Origin: Marinomonas spartinae
GTDB lineage: Bacteria > Pseudomonadota > Gammaproteobacteria > Pseudomonadales > Marinomonadaceae
Reading direction: 5' to 3'
Assembly: GCF_900089775.1 (NCBI RefSeq)
Contig: NZ_FLOB01000004.1
Coordinates: 62,001-126,000, forward strand
DNA: 64,000 bases
Under the pieces are notes generated by a model. That model had not been told where the DNA came from and did not search any database. It was given only the letters and a program-made list of their open reading frames with translations. This document shows positions 47,862-57,978 of this stretch, in pieces; position 1 is the first letter of the stretch, and every line of letters begins with the position of its first letter. The position numbers and the translations under genes are program-made.

Positions 47862-49127
47862 TCATTCGTTTATCTTAACAGTATAAAAAATCGTTTTGGA
47901 TTCATTTGCTGTTAAGGTTCCGGTCAATTGAACACTGTTAGCACTGTGTTTTTTAATCTCTCCGGCTGATGGGCTTTCATCTTCCACGCTGTTAATAACT
48001 CCTCGTGTGTGCTGTGTTAATAAAAATGACCTAGGCTCATTGGAATGATTTTTAAGGGTGAGCTTCCACTTTTGGGTGGCTGGTAGTTTTCTTGACGAGG
48101 CGTGAACCAGCGTCAGCTGGCCCGTCATATCAAGATTGTTGTTGGTGGTGATGTGAAGTGTTTGTTTAGCTCGTGCTAACGGAATAGAGACACTATCACT
48201 TGGAATCAAAAGGCCGTCTCGTTGCCAATAGGTTTGGTAGCTACCAGGTAAGCTTGCTTGCTTAAGTGTAAACGTCAAGCTGTTTTGAAATTGTAGCTCT
48301 GTTGTGTCTGCTACTGAAGCGCTATAAACAGTTGCTTCACTGATGCTTTTATCGATACTAACGGTTTCTTTGCTAATTTGTGTAAGTAAATGAGTGTTAG
48401 GCGGTAGAGTTATCTCCTTAATCGGATAAGTGACTTCGCTGTCTGAATAATCCACGTGTCTATCAGTGCTGGCATTCATCATTAAGGTGGTATTGCGCTC
48501 AGTTTTAAATAAAGGCGTTTTTGAATGGGCGTAATGCAGCAGGCTGTTTTTAAGGGTGATCGTATTGGTTGAGCGGTTTTCAATGTTTGCCATATTAATA
48601 ATGGAAATGTGATCTTTATTGATGATCAAAACTCGCTTTGGTGACCAGCTTAGTTGATTAGACTGATAGCTTATTTTACCTCGGTAACTGTCCTTCTTAG
48701 CGCCTGGGGTGCTTGAGTCGCTAGGGTTTTTCTGTTGTGGAATGAGGTAAAAATCATTAATAGGCAGTTGGGTTTTGTGACCGTCTATGTCTAACGTAAA
48801 GGTTAGGTGGCTGGCATTTATCTTCGTCAGCTTACCAGAGTAAGACAAGTCACGTTGTTTGCTGTCTACCTGTACGGTTTGACCAAGTGCTTTAGACCAA
48901 TTTGGAAAGTTTGATTGAATGGATTGAATAAGAGGGTGAAAGTTCTTATCCAAAGGGAGCAATGATCCCGAAATTGGGTTAAGGGATAGGTCCGATGAGG
49001 TTCGTGTGTTTTCTGTCACTTGGCTGTTATTAAGACCAATGACCGCTCTTAGAGGCTCCGAAATGGCGTTGGTTGTTCCTAGCGTCAATAGTGAAGTGAT
49101 ACCTAAAACAATGACTTGCTTCTTCAT
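47862..49127 (-). CDS. Exported protein, DUF4139-like
   Basis: A 421-aa protein with a clear signal peptide (about 1-22, ending TNA). The mature part is mostly beta-strand, Ser/Thr-rich and Asn-rich. The C-terminal pattern of hydrophobic/polar strands (WKLTLKNHSNEPRSFLL at about 347-363, and a final ESKTIFYTVKINE) resembles the DUF4139 family; I am only moderately sure. The function is unknown. It lies alone, divergent from xni with 127 bases between, and upstream of tolC without being in its operon. Confidence 0.75.
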   Translation of the reverse strand: MKKQVIVLGITSLLTLGTTNAISEPLRAVIGLNNSQVTENTRTSSDLSLNPISGSLLPLDKNFHPLIQSIQSNFPNWSKALGQTVQVDSKQRDLSYSGKLTKINASHLTFTLDIDGHKTQLPINDFYLIPQQKNPSDSSTPGAKKDSYRGKISYQSNQLSWSPKRVLIINKDHISIINMANIENRSTNTITLKNSLLHYAHSKTPLFKTERNTTLMMNASTDRHVDYSDSEVTYPIKEITLPPNTHLLTQISKETVSIDKSISEATVYSASVADTTELQFQNSLTFTLKQASLPGSYQTYWQRDGLLIPSDSVSIPLARAKQTLHITTNNNLDMTGQLTLVHASSRKLPATQKWKLTLKNHSNEPRSFLLTQHTRGVINSVEDESPSAGEIKKHSANSVQLTGTLTANESKTIFYTVKINE

Positions 49128-49254
49128 AAGTTCCTTCTTGATTGCTTATATGGTTCATGGGCGTATTAGGTAAGAGGTCGTGCTCAAATGCAGAGCGTGC
49201 TAATCTTGCCCTCGTAAATAGTAACGAATTTGTGAATAAGATAAAGGGTTTGGC

Positions 49255-50034
49255 GTGGAAAAGCGATTATTGATTGTCGATGGTTTAAACCTAATTCGAC
49301 GCCTGTATGCTGCACTTGAGTCTGAGCAAGATATGGTTAGGCGTATAGAGAGAACGCAAAGTATTAGTATTGATGCTTTGATGAAGTTGATGCAGCAGTT
49401 TGCTCCAACTCATGCCGTTGTTGTGTTTGACTCCAGCGGAAAAACATGGCGTCACAAACTTTATCCAGAGTATAAGTTGGGGCGTGTACCAATGGATGAT
49501 GCCTTACTCGATTCTCTCAATGGGTTCGCTAAGGTGTTTCGATATAACGGCATCCATTGTCTTCGTTTGGCAGGTTGGGAAGCGGACGATGTCATTGCGA
49601 CTCTTGCATTTAAGTCTGCTAAGCAAGAGGTGAAATCCTATATTGTTTCGACGGATAAAGGCTTTACACAGTTATTAGATAACGAGTTTATTTTGCAATA
49701 CGATTACTTCGCTAAGTTGGGTTATGACAAGGTTTGGGTACCTGGTAAATATGGTGTCGAGCCATCTATGTTGACGGATTATTGGGCATTGGTTGGAGAT
49801 ACGACCAATCGGGTACCGGGAGTAAAAGGTATTGGTCCAAAAACGGCTCTCTCTGTAATGGAAAAGCATAGAACTATTGAAGAAATCTACAACAACTTAG
49901 TGGATTACCCTGCACGTACTCAAAGCCTTCTTTCTGGAGGGTATGAGCAATGCCTACTGTCACGTCAGCTTGTGGCATTAAGAGTGGATGTTAATATCGG
50001 TGTTCGCCTTTCTCAGTTAGCCTATTTGCCTTGA
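49255..50034 (+). CDS. xni: Flap endonuclease Xni (ExoIX)
   Basis: Xni, 259 aa, is a stand-alone 5'-3' exonuclease/flap endonuclease domain, like that of DNA polymerase I but lacking one metal-site aspartate cluster in the family. Motifs seen are LLIVDGLNLIRRLY (5-18), GWEADDVIATL (101-111) and the helix-hairpin-helix VPGVKGIGPKTALSV (about 186-200). GTG 49255 is the likely start, with AAGGGT upstream. It probably trims Okazaki fragments or structured RNA/DNA. Confidence 0.93.
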   Translation: MEKRLLIVDGLNLIRRLYAALESEQDMVRRIERTQSISIDALMKLMQQFAPTHAVVVFDSSGKTWRHKLYPEYKLGRVPMDDALLDSLNGFAKVFRYNGIHCLRLAGWEADDVIATLAFKSAKQEVKSYIVSTDKGFTQLLDNEFILQYDYFAKLGYDKVWVPGKYGVEPSMLTDYWALVGDTTNRVPGVKGIGPKTALSVMEKHRTIEEIYNNLVDYPARTQSLLSGGYEQCLLSRQLVALRVDVNIGVRLSQLAYLP

Positions 50035-50225
50035 TTTGGGTTCTCCGACGTGAAGTTTGGTCGCTCTCTTTTATGTGTACAGCAGACAGTAGATTATGCA
50101 GATAGAAGGGATGTTTTGCCGCTATCAAACCTCTGATCATAAAAGATATTAAATCACCCTTACTCCTTGGACTTAAGGGGATTATAATGGTCGCATTTTT
50201 CACGAACCGGATAAAAGAGATCATT

Positions 50226-51707
50226 ATGTCTGAGGTAAGAACACGTATTGCGCCTTCACCAACTGGTGACCCTCATGTAGGTACGGCTTATATTGCTTTG
50301 TTTAATATGGCCTTTGCCAAAAAAATGGGTGGTAAGTTTATTTTACGTATTGAAGATACTGACCAAGTACGTAGTACGCCTGAATCTGAGAAGATGATCT
50401 TAGACGCATTACGTTGGTTAGGCCTTGATTGGTCGGAAGGGCCTGATATAGGCGGTCCATATGGTCCTTATCGCCAGAGTGAACGTGGTGATATTTACGG
50501 TCAATACGCCCATGAGTTAGTTAAAAAGGGCCATGCTTTTTATGCATTTGAAACAGCAGAGGAGCTGGAGCAAATGCGCGCCGAACAAAAAGAACAAGGT
50601 TTAATGCAAAAATACGATGGCCGTGCGCTATTGTTGAGTGAAGAAGAGGTTCAGGAAAAGTTAGCGGCTGGTGTGCCTTATGTTGTTCGCATGAAGATCC
50701 CAGAAGAGGGAACCTGCGTTGTACAAGACATGTTGCGTGGCTCAATAGAGATTGATTGGGCTCAAGTTGATATGCAAGTGCTGTTAAAAGCAGACGGAAT
50801 GCCGACTTACCACTTAGCGAACGTTGTAGATGATCACTTAATGAAGATCACCCATGTGATTCGTGGGGAAGAGTGGATTAACTCTGCACCTAAGCATATT
50901 TTGTTATATCAATACTTTGGTTGGGAAATGCCGACACTTTGTCATATGCCATTGTTGCGTAACCCTGATAAGTCGAAATTATCAAAGCGTAAAAACCCAA
51001 CCAGTATTTTGTATTATCAACGCATGGGCTATATGGCGGAAGCGGTCATTAACTACCTTGGTCGTATGGGGTGGTCTATGCCGGATGAACGCGAAAAATT
51101 CTCTCTAGACGATATGATTGAACACTTTGATATTCAGCGTGTCTCTCTAGGTGGCCCCGTTTTTGACGTTGAAAAATTGAGCTGGCTAAATGGCGTATGG
51201 ATTCGTGAAGACCTTACGCCAGAGACTTTTGCTCAAAAGTACGTTGAATGGGCATTAAATCCTGAGTATTTAATGAAGATCTTACCCTTGATTATCCCTC
51301 GAGTGGAAACTTTCTCTGATGTGGCCGATGTTGCTGGCTTCTTTTTGAAAGGTATGCTGCCCATTACGAAAGAAGACTTTGTGTCGGTCAAAATGGAAGA
51401 AGAGACATTACGTAAAGCGATGCAGTTTGCTTTGTGGAAACTAGAAGCATTAAAGACTTGGAATAAAGATGCCATTTTTAATGAACTGAAAGTACTCGCT
51501 CAAGCCATGGATATTAAACCGAAGGATTTCTTTGCGCCCATATTTGTGGCTATTTCAGGCACGACGGCGTCGGTTTCAGTGTTTGATTCTATGGATATTC
51601 TTGGCTCAGATATTTCTCGAGCTCGTATGCGGACTGCGGTCAATGTGCTGGGTGGCCCCTCTAAAAAAGAAGCAAAGCGTTGGGAAAAAGAATACGCCGC
51701 TTTGTGA
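50226..51707 (+). CDS. gltX: Glutamyl-tRNA synthetase
   Basis: Class I glutamyl-tRNA synthetase, 493 aa. The signature HIGH-type block is [19 protein letters not shown] (core [13 protein letters not shown] at about 10-22), and the KMSKS-type motif is KLSKRKNP. The anticodon-binding helical region is complete. ATG 50226 is preferred because it follows AAAAGAGAT and gives the family start [12 protein letters not shown]; the frame stays open to 50187. It has its own terminator. A TATAAT at 50183-50188 is the likely -10, though its -35 is weak. Confidence 0.96.
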   Translation: MSEVRTRIAPSPTGDPHVGTAYIALFNMAFAKKMGGKFILRIEDTDQVRSTPESEKMILDALRWLGLDWSEGPDIGGPYGPYRQSERGDIYGQYAHELVKKGHAFYAFETAEELEQMRAEQKEQGLMQKYDGRALLLSEEEVQEKLAAGVPYVVRMKIPEEGTCVVQDMLRGSIEIDWAQVDMQVLLKADGMPTYHLANVVDDHLMKITHVIRGEEWINSAPKHILLYQYFGWEMPTLCHMPLLRNPDKSKLSKRKNPTSILYYQRMGYMAEAVINYLGRMGWSMPDEREKFSLDDMIEHFDIQRVSLGGPVFDVEKLSWLNGVWIREDLTPETFAQKYVEWALNPEYLMKILPLIIPRVETFSDVADVAGFFLKGMLPITKEDFVSVKMEEETLRKAMQFALWKLEALKTWNKDAIFNELKVLAQAMDIKPKDFFAPIFVAISGTTASVSVFDSMDILGSDISRARMRTAVNVLGGPSKKEAKRWEKEYAAL

Positions 51708-51746
51708 TTGAATCCTTGATGCTAGCGTTGTAGAGGTTTAGATAGC

Positions 51747-51775
51747 AAAAAGCCGATCTGATGATCGGCTTTTTT
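51747..51775. terminator. Rho-independent terminator after gltX
   Basis: AGCCGATC (51751-51758) and GATCGGCT (51763-51770) form an 8-bp stem with a TGAT loop, preceded by AAAA and followed by TTTTT. It lies 40 bases past the gltX stop and 72 before the end of the convergent chemoreceptor gene, so it can act in both directions. Confidence 0.92.
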
Positions 51776-51846
51776 ATGTGTGCACTACTGTTTTAGGTAT
51801 GTATTTTTTAGGCGTTTGACGGTTCTGCTATTGGATTGGGACATAT

Positions 51847-53742
51847 TCAACCGCTTTTCTTTGTCGTGAAAACGCGAGTTTTACTGTCTAAGCTAGCAAC
51901 ATGATCATGAATTTCTCGTGTGTTACCTTCAATATTAACGATGTAACTGTTGTCGCGTTGTAATTGTTGGGCAATACGATCCATTTCCTCACTCATGTGT
52001 ACGGCTGTTTTTGCCACTTCTTGAATGGATTGCGCCATATCAACAGAAGAATGGGAGCTGGTTTGAGCATTTTTTTCAATCTCTTGGATAGCGACTTCGG
52101 CTTTTCCACTTAGCTCTTCAATAGCATGTAGGCTTTCTTGACCACTTTCCATAGTGGCAATGGCCGATTGTGTGGAGCTTTGGATGGTGCTAACGATATC
52201 TGTAATGCTGGACGTTGCTTCAACTGTTTTTTCTGCCAAGGAGCGTACTTCATCTGCTACCACCGAGAAGCCTCGTCCTGCTTCGCCTGCTCGTGCGGCT
52301 TCAATAGCGGCATTCAGAGCAAGTAAGTTCGTTTGGTTAGCCAAGTCATTGATCATGCCAATGACATTGTCGATGTCTTTGGAGAGCTTTCCAAGTTCGT
52401 TCAGCTGGGCACTCGTGTCATTGACAATCGAAATGGTGTTGGCCAAATTCGATATAGTCGATTTGATTGTATTGGCCCCTATCTTAGCAGAGTCGTAAGT
52501 ATTTTTAGATTGAGCACTGAGTTCCTCAGTGGTATTGGAAATACTGTGGATTGTGGTAGAGATTTCTTCCGTTGCTGCGGCCAAGGAATTGGTTTGTTCA
52601 CTGACGGAGCGGTTGCTGCCTGCAATGTTTTGAATGGATTCATTGAGCTCGGTTATCATGGTCGCTACTTCTGCGGAAGTACCGACAACGTCGCCAATAA
52701 CGGAGCCAAGGCCATCCGTCATTTCATTCACTGAGCCACAAAGTGAATCAAATTCGTCATTGCGTTTTGTATTGATGGGTAATTGAGCGGTAAGGTCCCC
52801 GCTTTTGACTTTGGCTAGATCTCTAATGATTTGATTCAGCGTTTTGTTCACACTGCGACCAATGCCAAGTAGAAGTAATCCCGATGAAACGGCCACACCA
52901 ATACTGACAATAATTAACAGTACGACAGCTTGTTGTGAGCTGGCGTCGGCTTTATCGCGAGCGTCAGAAACCGCATTTTGAAGGAATTTTGCGGCATTCA
53001 GTCTTGAATCATTAAGCAATGTGCTGCTTTTTTCATAACCTGCTTGGAGTTTTTTGAGTTTATTATTGGCCTGATCAAAAGTGTTGACGGAATTGATGTA
53101 TGCTTGAATTTGATCGTTAAATCGTTCTTTTAAGCCAAAATTGTCGACGCGGGCTTCGAATTTAGCAAATTTAGCGAGAAAGTCGGCTTTGTTGGCCTCT
53201 GTCGGTTCGAACATAAAGTTTTTCTCCGCTTCTCTGACGGGTAAAAACTCTTGTTTTATAAGGCTAAGAAACGAAATTTCGTCCGTTAGTTTCTGTCCAT
53301 TGGTTGAAATGTCACCTTTGAGACCTGAGTTACCATTAAAACCAACTAACTTTCTCTGTGCAATCAGGGCAACCAATGCAGTGTTATAGTTGGTAAAAGC
53401 ACTTTTTACTTTGTCTAATAGGGATTTAGCCGTTGGTGAAGAGACGTGATTTATATCAAATGAAAGTTCAGAGGAGGCCGATTTATATTCTTTTTCTACT
53501 CCATTCAAAAAACCTTTGTATGACTTATTGTTTAGGTTATCTATCTGCTCATATTGTTGCAGTAATGTTATAACAAGCGAGTCTAAATTTTTGTCGATAC
53601 TAGTAAGGACTTCAAAGCGTTGAGAGGCGTTATTTTGTGTATTAATGCCATACAATGCGACAGTTGTAACAGCAATGAAACCAATGATTGTGGCGGATAA
53701 CAAGCAGATGAGCTTGGTGCGAAAGCTGAGATTTGCCAACAT
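51847..53742 (-). CDS. Methyl-accepting chemotaxis protein
   Basis: A transmembrane chemoreceptor of about 631 aa. TM1 is at about residues 12-34. A large helical periplasmic domain (about 35-270) has the length of bimodular helical sensors. TM2 lies at about 275-300, followed by a HAMP domain (about 305-355). The signalling tip [20 protein letters not shown] and the [13 protein letters not shown] block are intact. The C-terminus ([10 protein letters not shown]) lacks the NWETF-type docking pentapeptide. ATG 53742 has AGGT upstream and is preferred over 53757. The ligand is unknown. Confidence 0.92.
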   Translation of the reverse strand: MLANLSFRTKLICLLSATIIGFIAVTTVALYGINTQNNASQRFEVLTSIDKNLDSLVITLLQQYEQIDNLNNKSYKGFLNGVEKEYKSASSELSFDINHVSSPTAKSLLDKVKSAFTNYNTALVALIAQRKLVGFNGNSGLKGDISTNGQKLTDEISFLSLIKQEFLPVREAEKNFMFEPTEANKADFLAKFAKFEARVDNFGLKERFNDQIQAYINSVNTFDQANNKLKKLQAGYEKSSTLLNDSRLNAAKFLQNAVSDARDKADASSQQAVVLLIIVSIGVAVSSGLLLLGIGRSVNKTLNQIIRDLAKVKSGDLTAQLPINTKRNDEFDSLCGSVNEMTDGLGSVIGDVVGTSAEVATMITELNESIQNIAGSNRSVSEQTNSLAAATEEISTTIHSISNTTEELSAQSKNTYDSAKIGANTIKSTISNLANTISIVNDTSAQLNELGKLSKDIDNVIGMINDLANQTNLLALNAAIEAARAGEAGRGFSVVADEVRSLAEKTVEATSSITDIVSTIQSSTQSAIATMESGQESLHAIEELSGKAEVAIQEIEKNAQTSSHSSVDMAQSIQEVAKTAVHMSEEMDRIAQQLQRDNSYIVNIEGNTREIHDHVASLDSKTRVFTTKKSG

Positions 53743-54007
53743 ATGAGATACCTGCATACATTTTATTATTTTAAGAAATATTTTTTTATGTCTAATAATA
53801 TAGCATGTAATTTTATTTCAATCGTAGGTTGTTAATCCTTATTGAAAACTGCCTTGATCCTCATTCTATGTTTAGACTGTCTTGAAAAGCAAATAATTCG
53901 TAAGCATTTGTTAAAGTTACGATAAAATATAGTCTTAATTAAGTAAGTTTGTCACACAAATCTTCTTTTGATAGAAGACTCTTAAGATGATGATCTACTT
54001 GGCTAGG

Positions 54008-54322
54008 CTAAATATCGTGAGGGCTTATCCAAATGTCAGTCAGAGTGTTTCCTACAAAGGTAATACTTCCTGGGTATCTTGAACGGCCAGTAGAACTGAA
54101 TTCAAATTGATAAGATCGTTTAATACTGGGTTGGCCATGTTGCCATGTGATTCTCCAGCGGTTTCCTGAGACACTGTCGTCTAGCAGTTGTAGATTGTGT
54201 TTTGCACAATGTTGCTTAGCTAGCTGAATAGCTCGCTCGTGCACTGCGCTGTTGCGCCACCACCCCCAAACGAGAGTGATCAAAAGTAGTATAAAGACAA
54301 TATCGGATAGGTTGAAATTCAT
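54008..54322 (-). CDS. DUF3301-family membrane-anchored protein
   Basis: A 104-aa protein with a single N-terminal membrane helix (about 7-22: DIVFILLLITLVWGW) and a soluble beta-rich tail. It matches the DUF3301 pattern: W-WRNS, ERAIQLAKQHCAKHNLQLLDDSV (core AKQHCAKHNLQLLD) and the SYQFEFSSTG/RYPGSI closing strands. The function is unknown. It is downstream of the flavodoxin gene, 238 bases away, past a large inverted repeat. Confidence 0.85.
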   Translation of the reverse strand: MNFNLSDIVFILLLITLVWGWWRNSAVHERAIQLAKQHCAKHNLQLLDDSVSGNRWRITWQHGQPSIKRSYQFEFSSTGRSRYPGSITFVGNTLTDIWISPHDI

Positions 54323-54382
54323 GGTATTTCTATCAATGGCAGGGGAGCTTCATCTTATCGAAATTATCGGCAAAAAGAAATT

Positions 54383-54425
54383 CGTGACCGCCCCCAAGCA
54401 GGAGAGAAAAAAGAGGGCGGTCACG
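54383..54425 (-). terminator. 11-bp inverted repeat, candidate terminator of the flavodoxin transcript
   Basis: CGTGACCGCCC (54383-54393) is the exact complement of GGGCGGTCACG (54415-54425), with a 21-base spacer. Read on the minus strand it is followed by AATTTCTTTTT. It is very GC-rich compared with its surroundings. The large loop is unusual for a terminator. Confidence 0.45.
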
Positions 54426-54560
54426 CGCTTCACACCGAAGAGCTTGGCGATAAATATCCCACTTGTTATGGACATCATCATTTGGTCATTCGAGGCAGCG
54501 AATGAGCAGTCGTCCAAATAGTATTGAGTGGTCTATAACAAGTGGACCAGTCAGTGATAT

Positions 54561-55097
54561 TTACTCCATTAGTACAGCTCTTTCAGCGTAAAGTTGTATG
54601 ACCCACTGTTCAACTCGTTGATCAGTGAGTTCAAATTGCTGATCTTCATCAATGGCTAAACCGACGAAATGCATTTTATCTTCCGTACAGGCTTGAGAGG
54701 CTTCGAACTCATAGCCTTCTGTTGGCCACTGACCAATAAAGGTTGCTCCAGTGGTTTTTAACTTTTCATATAACCATCCCATTGCATCCAAAAAGTAGTC
54801 AGCATAGCCAAATTGATCACCTAATCCATAGAGTGCGATGGTTTTGTCGTCGAGAGACAAAGTGCTCAATGTGTCGCCTAGTACCTCCCAGTCTGACTGA
54901 ATACCACCAAAGTCCCAAGTTGGGATACCTAAAATAAGCGTTGAATAGTCTTCAAAAATACTTAAATCAACGTCTTTAATATTGTAGATAGCTACGTCTT
55001 CACCTAGCTCTCCCCACTGTTGAACGATTTTAATACCTACTTCTTCTGTATTGCTGGTGTCTGTGCCATAAATCAATGCAATGGATGGTGTATTCAT
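54561..55097 (-). CDS. Long-chain flavodoxin
   Basis: A 178-aa flavodoxin, carrying FMN as a one-electron carrier. The phosphate loop is GTDTSNTEEV (about 11-20), a slight variant of the usual T-x-T-G-N-T. The conserved LGIPTWDFGGIQSDW (about 56-70) and YGLGDQFGYADYF (about 89-101) FMN-ring motifs are clear. It lies 21 bases downstream of the AraC-type gene, which has a Fur box. It probably replaces ferredoxin when iron is scarce. Confidence 0.93.
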   Translation of the reverse strand: MNTPSIALIYGTDTSNTEEVGIKIVQQWGELGEDVAIYNIKDVDLSIFEDYSTLILGIPTWDFGGIQSDWEVLGDTLSTLSLDDKTIALYGLGDQFGYADYFLDAMGWLYEKLKTTGATFIGQWPTEGYEFEASQACTEDKMHFVGLAIDEDQQFELTDQRVEQWVIQLYAERAVLME

Positions 55098-55118
55098 TGG
55101 GTTTTCTCTTCCTATTGC

Positions 55119-56006
55119 TTAATGTATTTGTCCGTAATGTTGGCTGCTAATGCCAAAATGTTGAATAAAAATCGCTTCGAACTGGGCTTCGGAAAAACCA
55201 CTATCGGCAACTATGCTGGTTTTAGCGTTAGGGTTCTTACGCAATTGTTCGGCAGCGTATTGTATGCGACGGTGTTTGCTATAGCTTGTAATAGACTGGC
55301 CGACAAGATAATAAAAACCAAGTGTAAGGGCTTCCTCATTGAGCCCGACTTGATTAGCCAGAAATTGTGGTTTCAAATTTAAGTTTTGGGGGACTTCAAG
55401 CAAGTTTTGGGCATGGAAAATTTTACTTTGGCAGTCGCTGCACTGAGTAAGATGCTTAAGCATCTTTAATTGTTCAATAAGGGTAAAAATACAGGCATAG
55501 GCATGTCCTACTAGGCTTAGATTATGTCCTGTGTGAGCTAAAATAGCATGCCATACCGTCTTGTTCTTGTCTGTGACGGGTAAGTTTAATGTGTTGTCTT
55601 GCGCTTCAAGGATATGAAAAAGGTGATTAAAGTACTGAACGGTTTGATCTTCTGTTTCTCCTAAGACTTGGGCTAGTTGTTCAGGAAGAATATGCATTTG
55701 AATAAGTGATTTCTTCTCACCTTGCTTTAGATGAAAATCACCTGCCCAGTTTTTAGGTAAATAGCTTATGTTGATAGAATGAATGTCGTCTGTGGTTTTA
55801 ATGATGTTATCGCTAGCAATAGTAAAATAGAGTCCACGCTTTGCTTGCTCGGACAGTATGCAATCTTGCTGACAAGAGATGTGTTGCTCAGTTAGCTCTA
55901 AATTGGGCATAAGGGCAATGTGGCGTTTGTAGCCAGAGATTGCTGATGCGTAGTGGTCCTTGATGTCGCCTTGGCTATCGTAGGCATAATGAAGATCAAT
56001 TTGCAT
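55119..56006 (-). CDS. AraC-family regulator, PchR-like
   Basis: A 295-aa AraC-type regulator. The N-terminal sensing domain (about 1-185) has no clear cupin motif and resembles PchR-type siderophore regulators. The C-terminal double helix-turn-helix spans about 205-295: ANQVGLNEEALTLGFYYLVG (core ANQVGLNEEALTLGF) and ADSGFSEAQFEAIFIQHFG (core SGFSEAQFEAIF). A near-perfect Fur box sits upstream, and the flavodoxin gene follows. It probably activates iron-uptake genes elsewhere. The usual TonB-receptor partner is not in this window. Confidence 0.9.
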   Translation of the reverse strand: MQIDLHYAYDSQGDIKDHYASAISGYKRHIALMPNLELTEQHISCQQDCILSEQAKRGLYFTIASDNIIKTTDDIHSINISYLPKNWAGDFHLKQGEKKSLIQMHILPEQLAQVLGETEDQTVQYFNHLFHILEAQDNTLNLPVTDKNKTVWHAILAHTGHNLSLVGHAYACIFTLIEQLKMLKHLTQCSDCQSKIFHAQNLLEVPQNLNLKPQFLANQVGLNEEALTLGFYYLVGQSITSYSKHRRIQYAAEQLRKNPNAKTSIVADSGFSEAQFEAIFIQHFGISSQHYGQIH

Positions 56007-56026
56007 TGCCTGCTCTTCCTGTTATT

Positions 56027-56045
56027 GATAATGATTATCATTAAA
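56027..56045. promoter_or_regulatory. Fur box upstream of the AraC-flavodoxin operon
   Basis: GATAATGATTATCATTAAA matches the 19-bp Fur consensus GATAATGATAATCATTATC at 16 of 19 positions. It lies 20 bases upstream of the AraC start. A second, partial match (GGTTATCATTAAA) is at about 56070-56083. It implies repression of the operon when iron is plentiful. Confidence 0.8.
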
Positions 56046-56251
56046 GTATTATTTTTCCATTAATGCAAGTGGTTATCATTAAATTTTATATTCTATCTAT
56101 TGGTAAGGGAGGCTTTTTCGACTTGTTGACGATTTAGTGGTGATTTCTGTGTGGTATGATGTGTATAAACATAGTTGAAGCTTAGTTGTCGGATGCTTGT
56201 TCTACACTCCGGCACTTTGACATTGGTATAAAATAAACTGGTGAGGAAAAC

Positions 56252-56884
56252 ATGAGAAAGACGTTAGTTATCGGTACTGTGGCGATGTCTATTGCATTAA
56301 GTGGTTGTGCGACGGATCCTAATAACACCCAGAAAGGTGCAGGAATTGGAGCTGCAGTCGGAGCGCTTTTGGGCAAAGCGACAGGCGACAATGACAATAG
56401 TCGTCTCGTCTGGGGGGCTGCCGTGGGAGCGCTGGCTGGTGGTGCTATTGGTCGCTACATGGATAATCAAGAGCAAGAGTTTAAAAACGAGTTAGCAGGA
56501 ACGGGTGTCCAAGTGGTGCGTGAAGGGGACAATCTCCGTTTGATTATGCCGGGGGATATTACATTTGCAACGAATAGTGCTGCCGTTAACCCTAGTATTG
56601 ATCCGGTATTAAAGGATGTTGCTAAGATTCTAAATCATTATCCTAAAACCGTTCTGTTAGTAGAAGGTCATACCGATAATACTGGATCTGAAGAGTATAA
56701 CTTGCAGTTGTCTAAGCGACGTGCGCAGTCTGTGAAAAATTTGCTGATTGTGGATGGTGTGAATGCCAAGCGCTTAACGGTCGTTGGTATGGGGGAATAT
56801 CAACCTAAAGTACCTAACACCAGTGCAGCTAACCGCCGAGAAAACCGTCGAGTGGAACTAAAAATTCAGCCTATTACTCGCTAG
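56252..56884 (+). CDS. OmpA-family lipoprotein, YiaD-like
   Basis: A 210-aa outer-membrane lipoprotein. The signal peptide ends with lipobox ALSGC, so Cys19 is acylated. A Gly/Ala-rich glycine-zipper segment follows (about 29-73). The C-terminal OmpA peptidoglycan-binding domain (about 95-205) shows FATNSAAVNP, VEGHTDNTGS, LSKRRAQSVKNLL and NRRVELKI, with the Asp and Arg that bind diaminopimelate. It probably anchors the outer membrane to murein. GTGAGGAAAAC precedes the ATG. Confidence 0.94.
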   Translation: MRKTLVIGTVAMSIALSGCATDPNNTQKGAGIGAAVGALLGKATGDNDNSRLVWGAAVGALAGGAIGRYMDNQEQEFKNELAGTGVQVVREGDNLRLIMPGDITFATNSAAVNPSIDPVLKDVAKILNHYPKTVLLVEGHTDNTGSEEYNLQLSKRRAQSVKNLLIVDGVNAKRLTVVGMGEYQPKVPNTSAANRRENRRVELKIQPITR

Positions 56885-56908
56885 TTCATTCGTCGTATTA
56901 GTAGGATT

Positions 56909-56943
56909 TAAAAAGGGCTTCATTGAGGTGAAACCCTTTTTTT
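56909..56943. terminator. Bidirectional rho-independent terminator
   Basis: AAAAAGGG-C-TTCA pairs with TGAA-A-CCCTTTTT around a 6-base loop, with one C/A mismatch. It lies between the convergent OmpA-type and AEC genes and has an A run to the left and a seven-T run to the right. Confidence 0.85.
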
Positions 56944-56969
56944 ATGGCATTTACGTTGTGTTATAACAA

Positions 56970-57920
56970 TTATATTAAATGCAGGCTGCTTAGTATTGCG
57001 ACACCAATGCTCGTGCTGAATACTGAGGCTATGGTTGTTAAGACAATCACGTTTGCTGCGAGGGAGGAATTACCGCCCATTGCCCTGACCATGATATAGC
57101 CGGCTGATGCCGAAGGTGCAGAGGACATAAGAAAAAGTACACCAAGTTGCATGCCTCGATAGCCAAAAAAATAGCCGCCTAGTGTAATCAATGATGGAAC
57201 AACAACCAGTTTTCCGATGGCAGAAAGGAGAGCGGTCGACATGTCTTTTTTTAATGCGCCAAAGTTTAATGAGGCCCCTGCACATATTAATGCCAATGGG
57301 AGGGTCATTTGTGCAAAATAACTGCCTGCTTTATGGAGCGTGGATGGTATATGCAATCCCAAGTACGACGATAGTAAGGCCGCTACAATCGCGATGATAA
57401 GTGGGTTTTTTGCAATACTTTTTAGCGTATATGTGATGCTTTTTTGGGCGTCCATAGAGCGATTCAGGCAAATAACCGATAGAATATTAAATAGAATCGT
57501 CACACTACCAAGGTAAATGGAAGCGACCGAAAAAACGTTTTCTCCATAAGCATTGACGCAATAAGCCAAGCCAATAATGCCCATGTTCGACCGGAAAGCG
57601 CCTTGGATAACCACTCCTCTATCGGCTTTTATGGGAATAATTCGTGAGGCAAGGAGCTCCAGTAGGATATAGACGATAATCACCGAGCCAACAGCATAAA
57701 GTGCTAAAGAAAAATCGGTGTTTTTAGTGATATTCGTTCTGGATATGCTAATAAACAGAAGAGCAGGGAGTGTAATATTAAAGACGAGCTTGGAAGCCAC
57801 GTCAACGAAGTTATCATTGATTAAGCGTATCCGATAAAGAGCCACTCCTAATACCAAAATTAAAAAAATGGGTATTGTGATAGAGAGTGAAAAGCCCAAT
57901 ATCTCCCAAAAATTATTCAA
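56970..57920 (-). CDS. AEC-family transporter
   Basis: A 316-aa integral membrane protein of the auxin-efflux-carrier family. It has ten hydrophobic helices in two similar halves, and the second half carries the typical LPLALICAGASLNFGAL (about 208-224). Bacterial members export or import small organic acids such as malonate or malate. It is transcribed leftward 58 bases after baeR, so it may be read from the same promoter. The substrate is unknown. Confidence 0.9.
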   Translation of the reverse strand: MNNFWEILGFSLSITIPIFLILVLGVALYRIRLINDNFVDVASKLVFNITLPALLFISISRTNITKNTDFSLALYAVGSVIIVYILLELLASRIIPIKADRGVVIQGAFRSNMGIIGLAYCVNAYGENVFSVASIYLGSVTILFNILSVICLNRSMDAQKSITYTLKSIAKNPLIIAIVAALLSSYLGLHIPSTLHKAGSYFAQMTLPLALICAGASLNFGALKKDMSTALLSAIGKLVVVPSLITLGGYFFGYRGMQLGVLFLMSSAPSASAGYIMVRAMGGNSSLAANVIVLTTIASVFSTSIGVAILSSLHLI

Positions 57921-57978
57921 CGTGGTTCCTTATAGAAGACGAACCTTATTACTGAAAGGTTCGTCTAGGTGAGAATAA

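Noticed and set aside
50167-50188. TTGGAC/TATAAT promoter pair upstream of gltX
   Set aside because: Spacing is only 10 bp; the TATAAT may still be a -10, but the -35 is not supported.
54252-54521. 89-codon plus-strand frame opposite the DUF3301 gene and across the GC-rich inverted repeat
   Set aside because: Overlaps a better-supported gene, is low complexity and basic, and has no family pattern.
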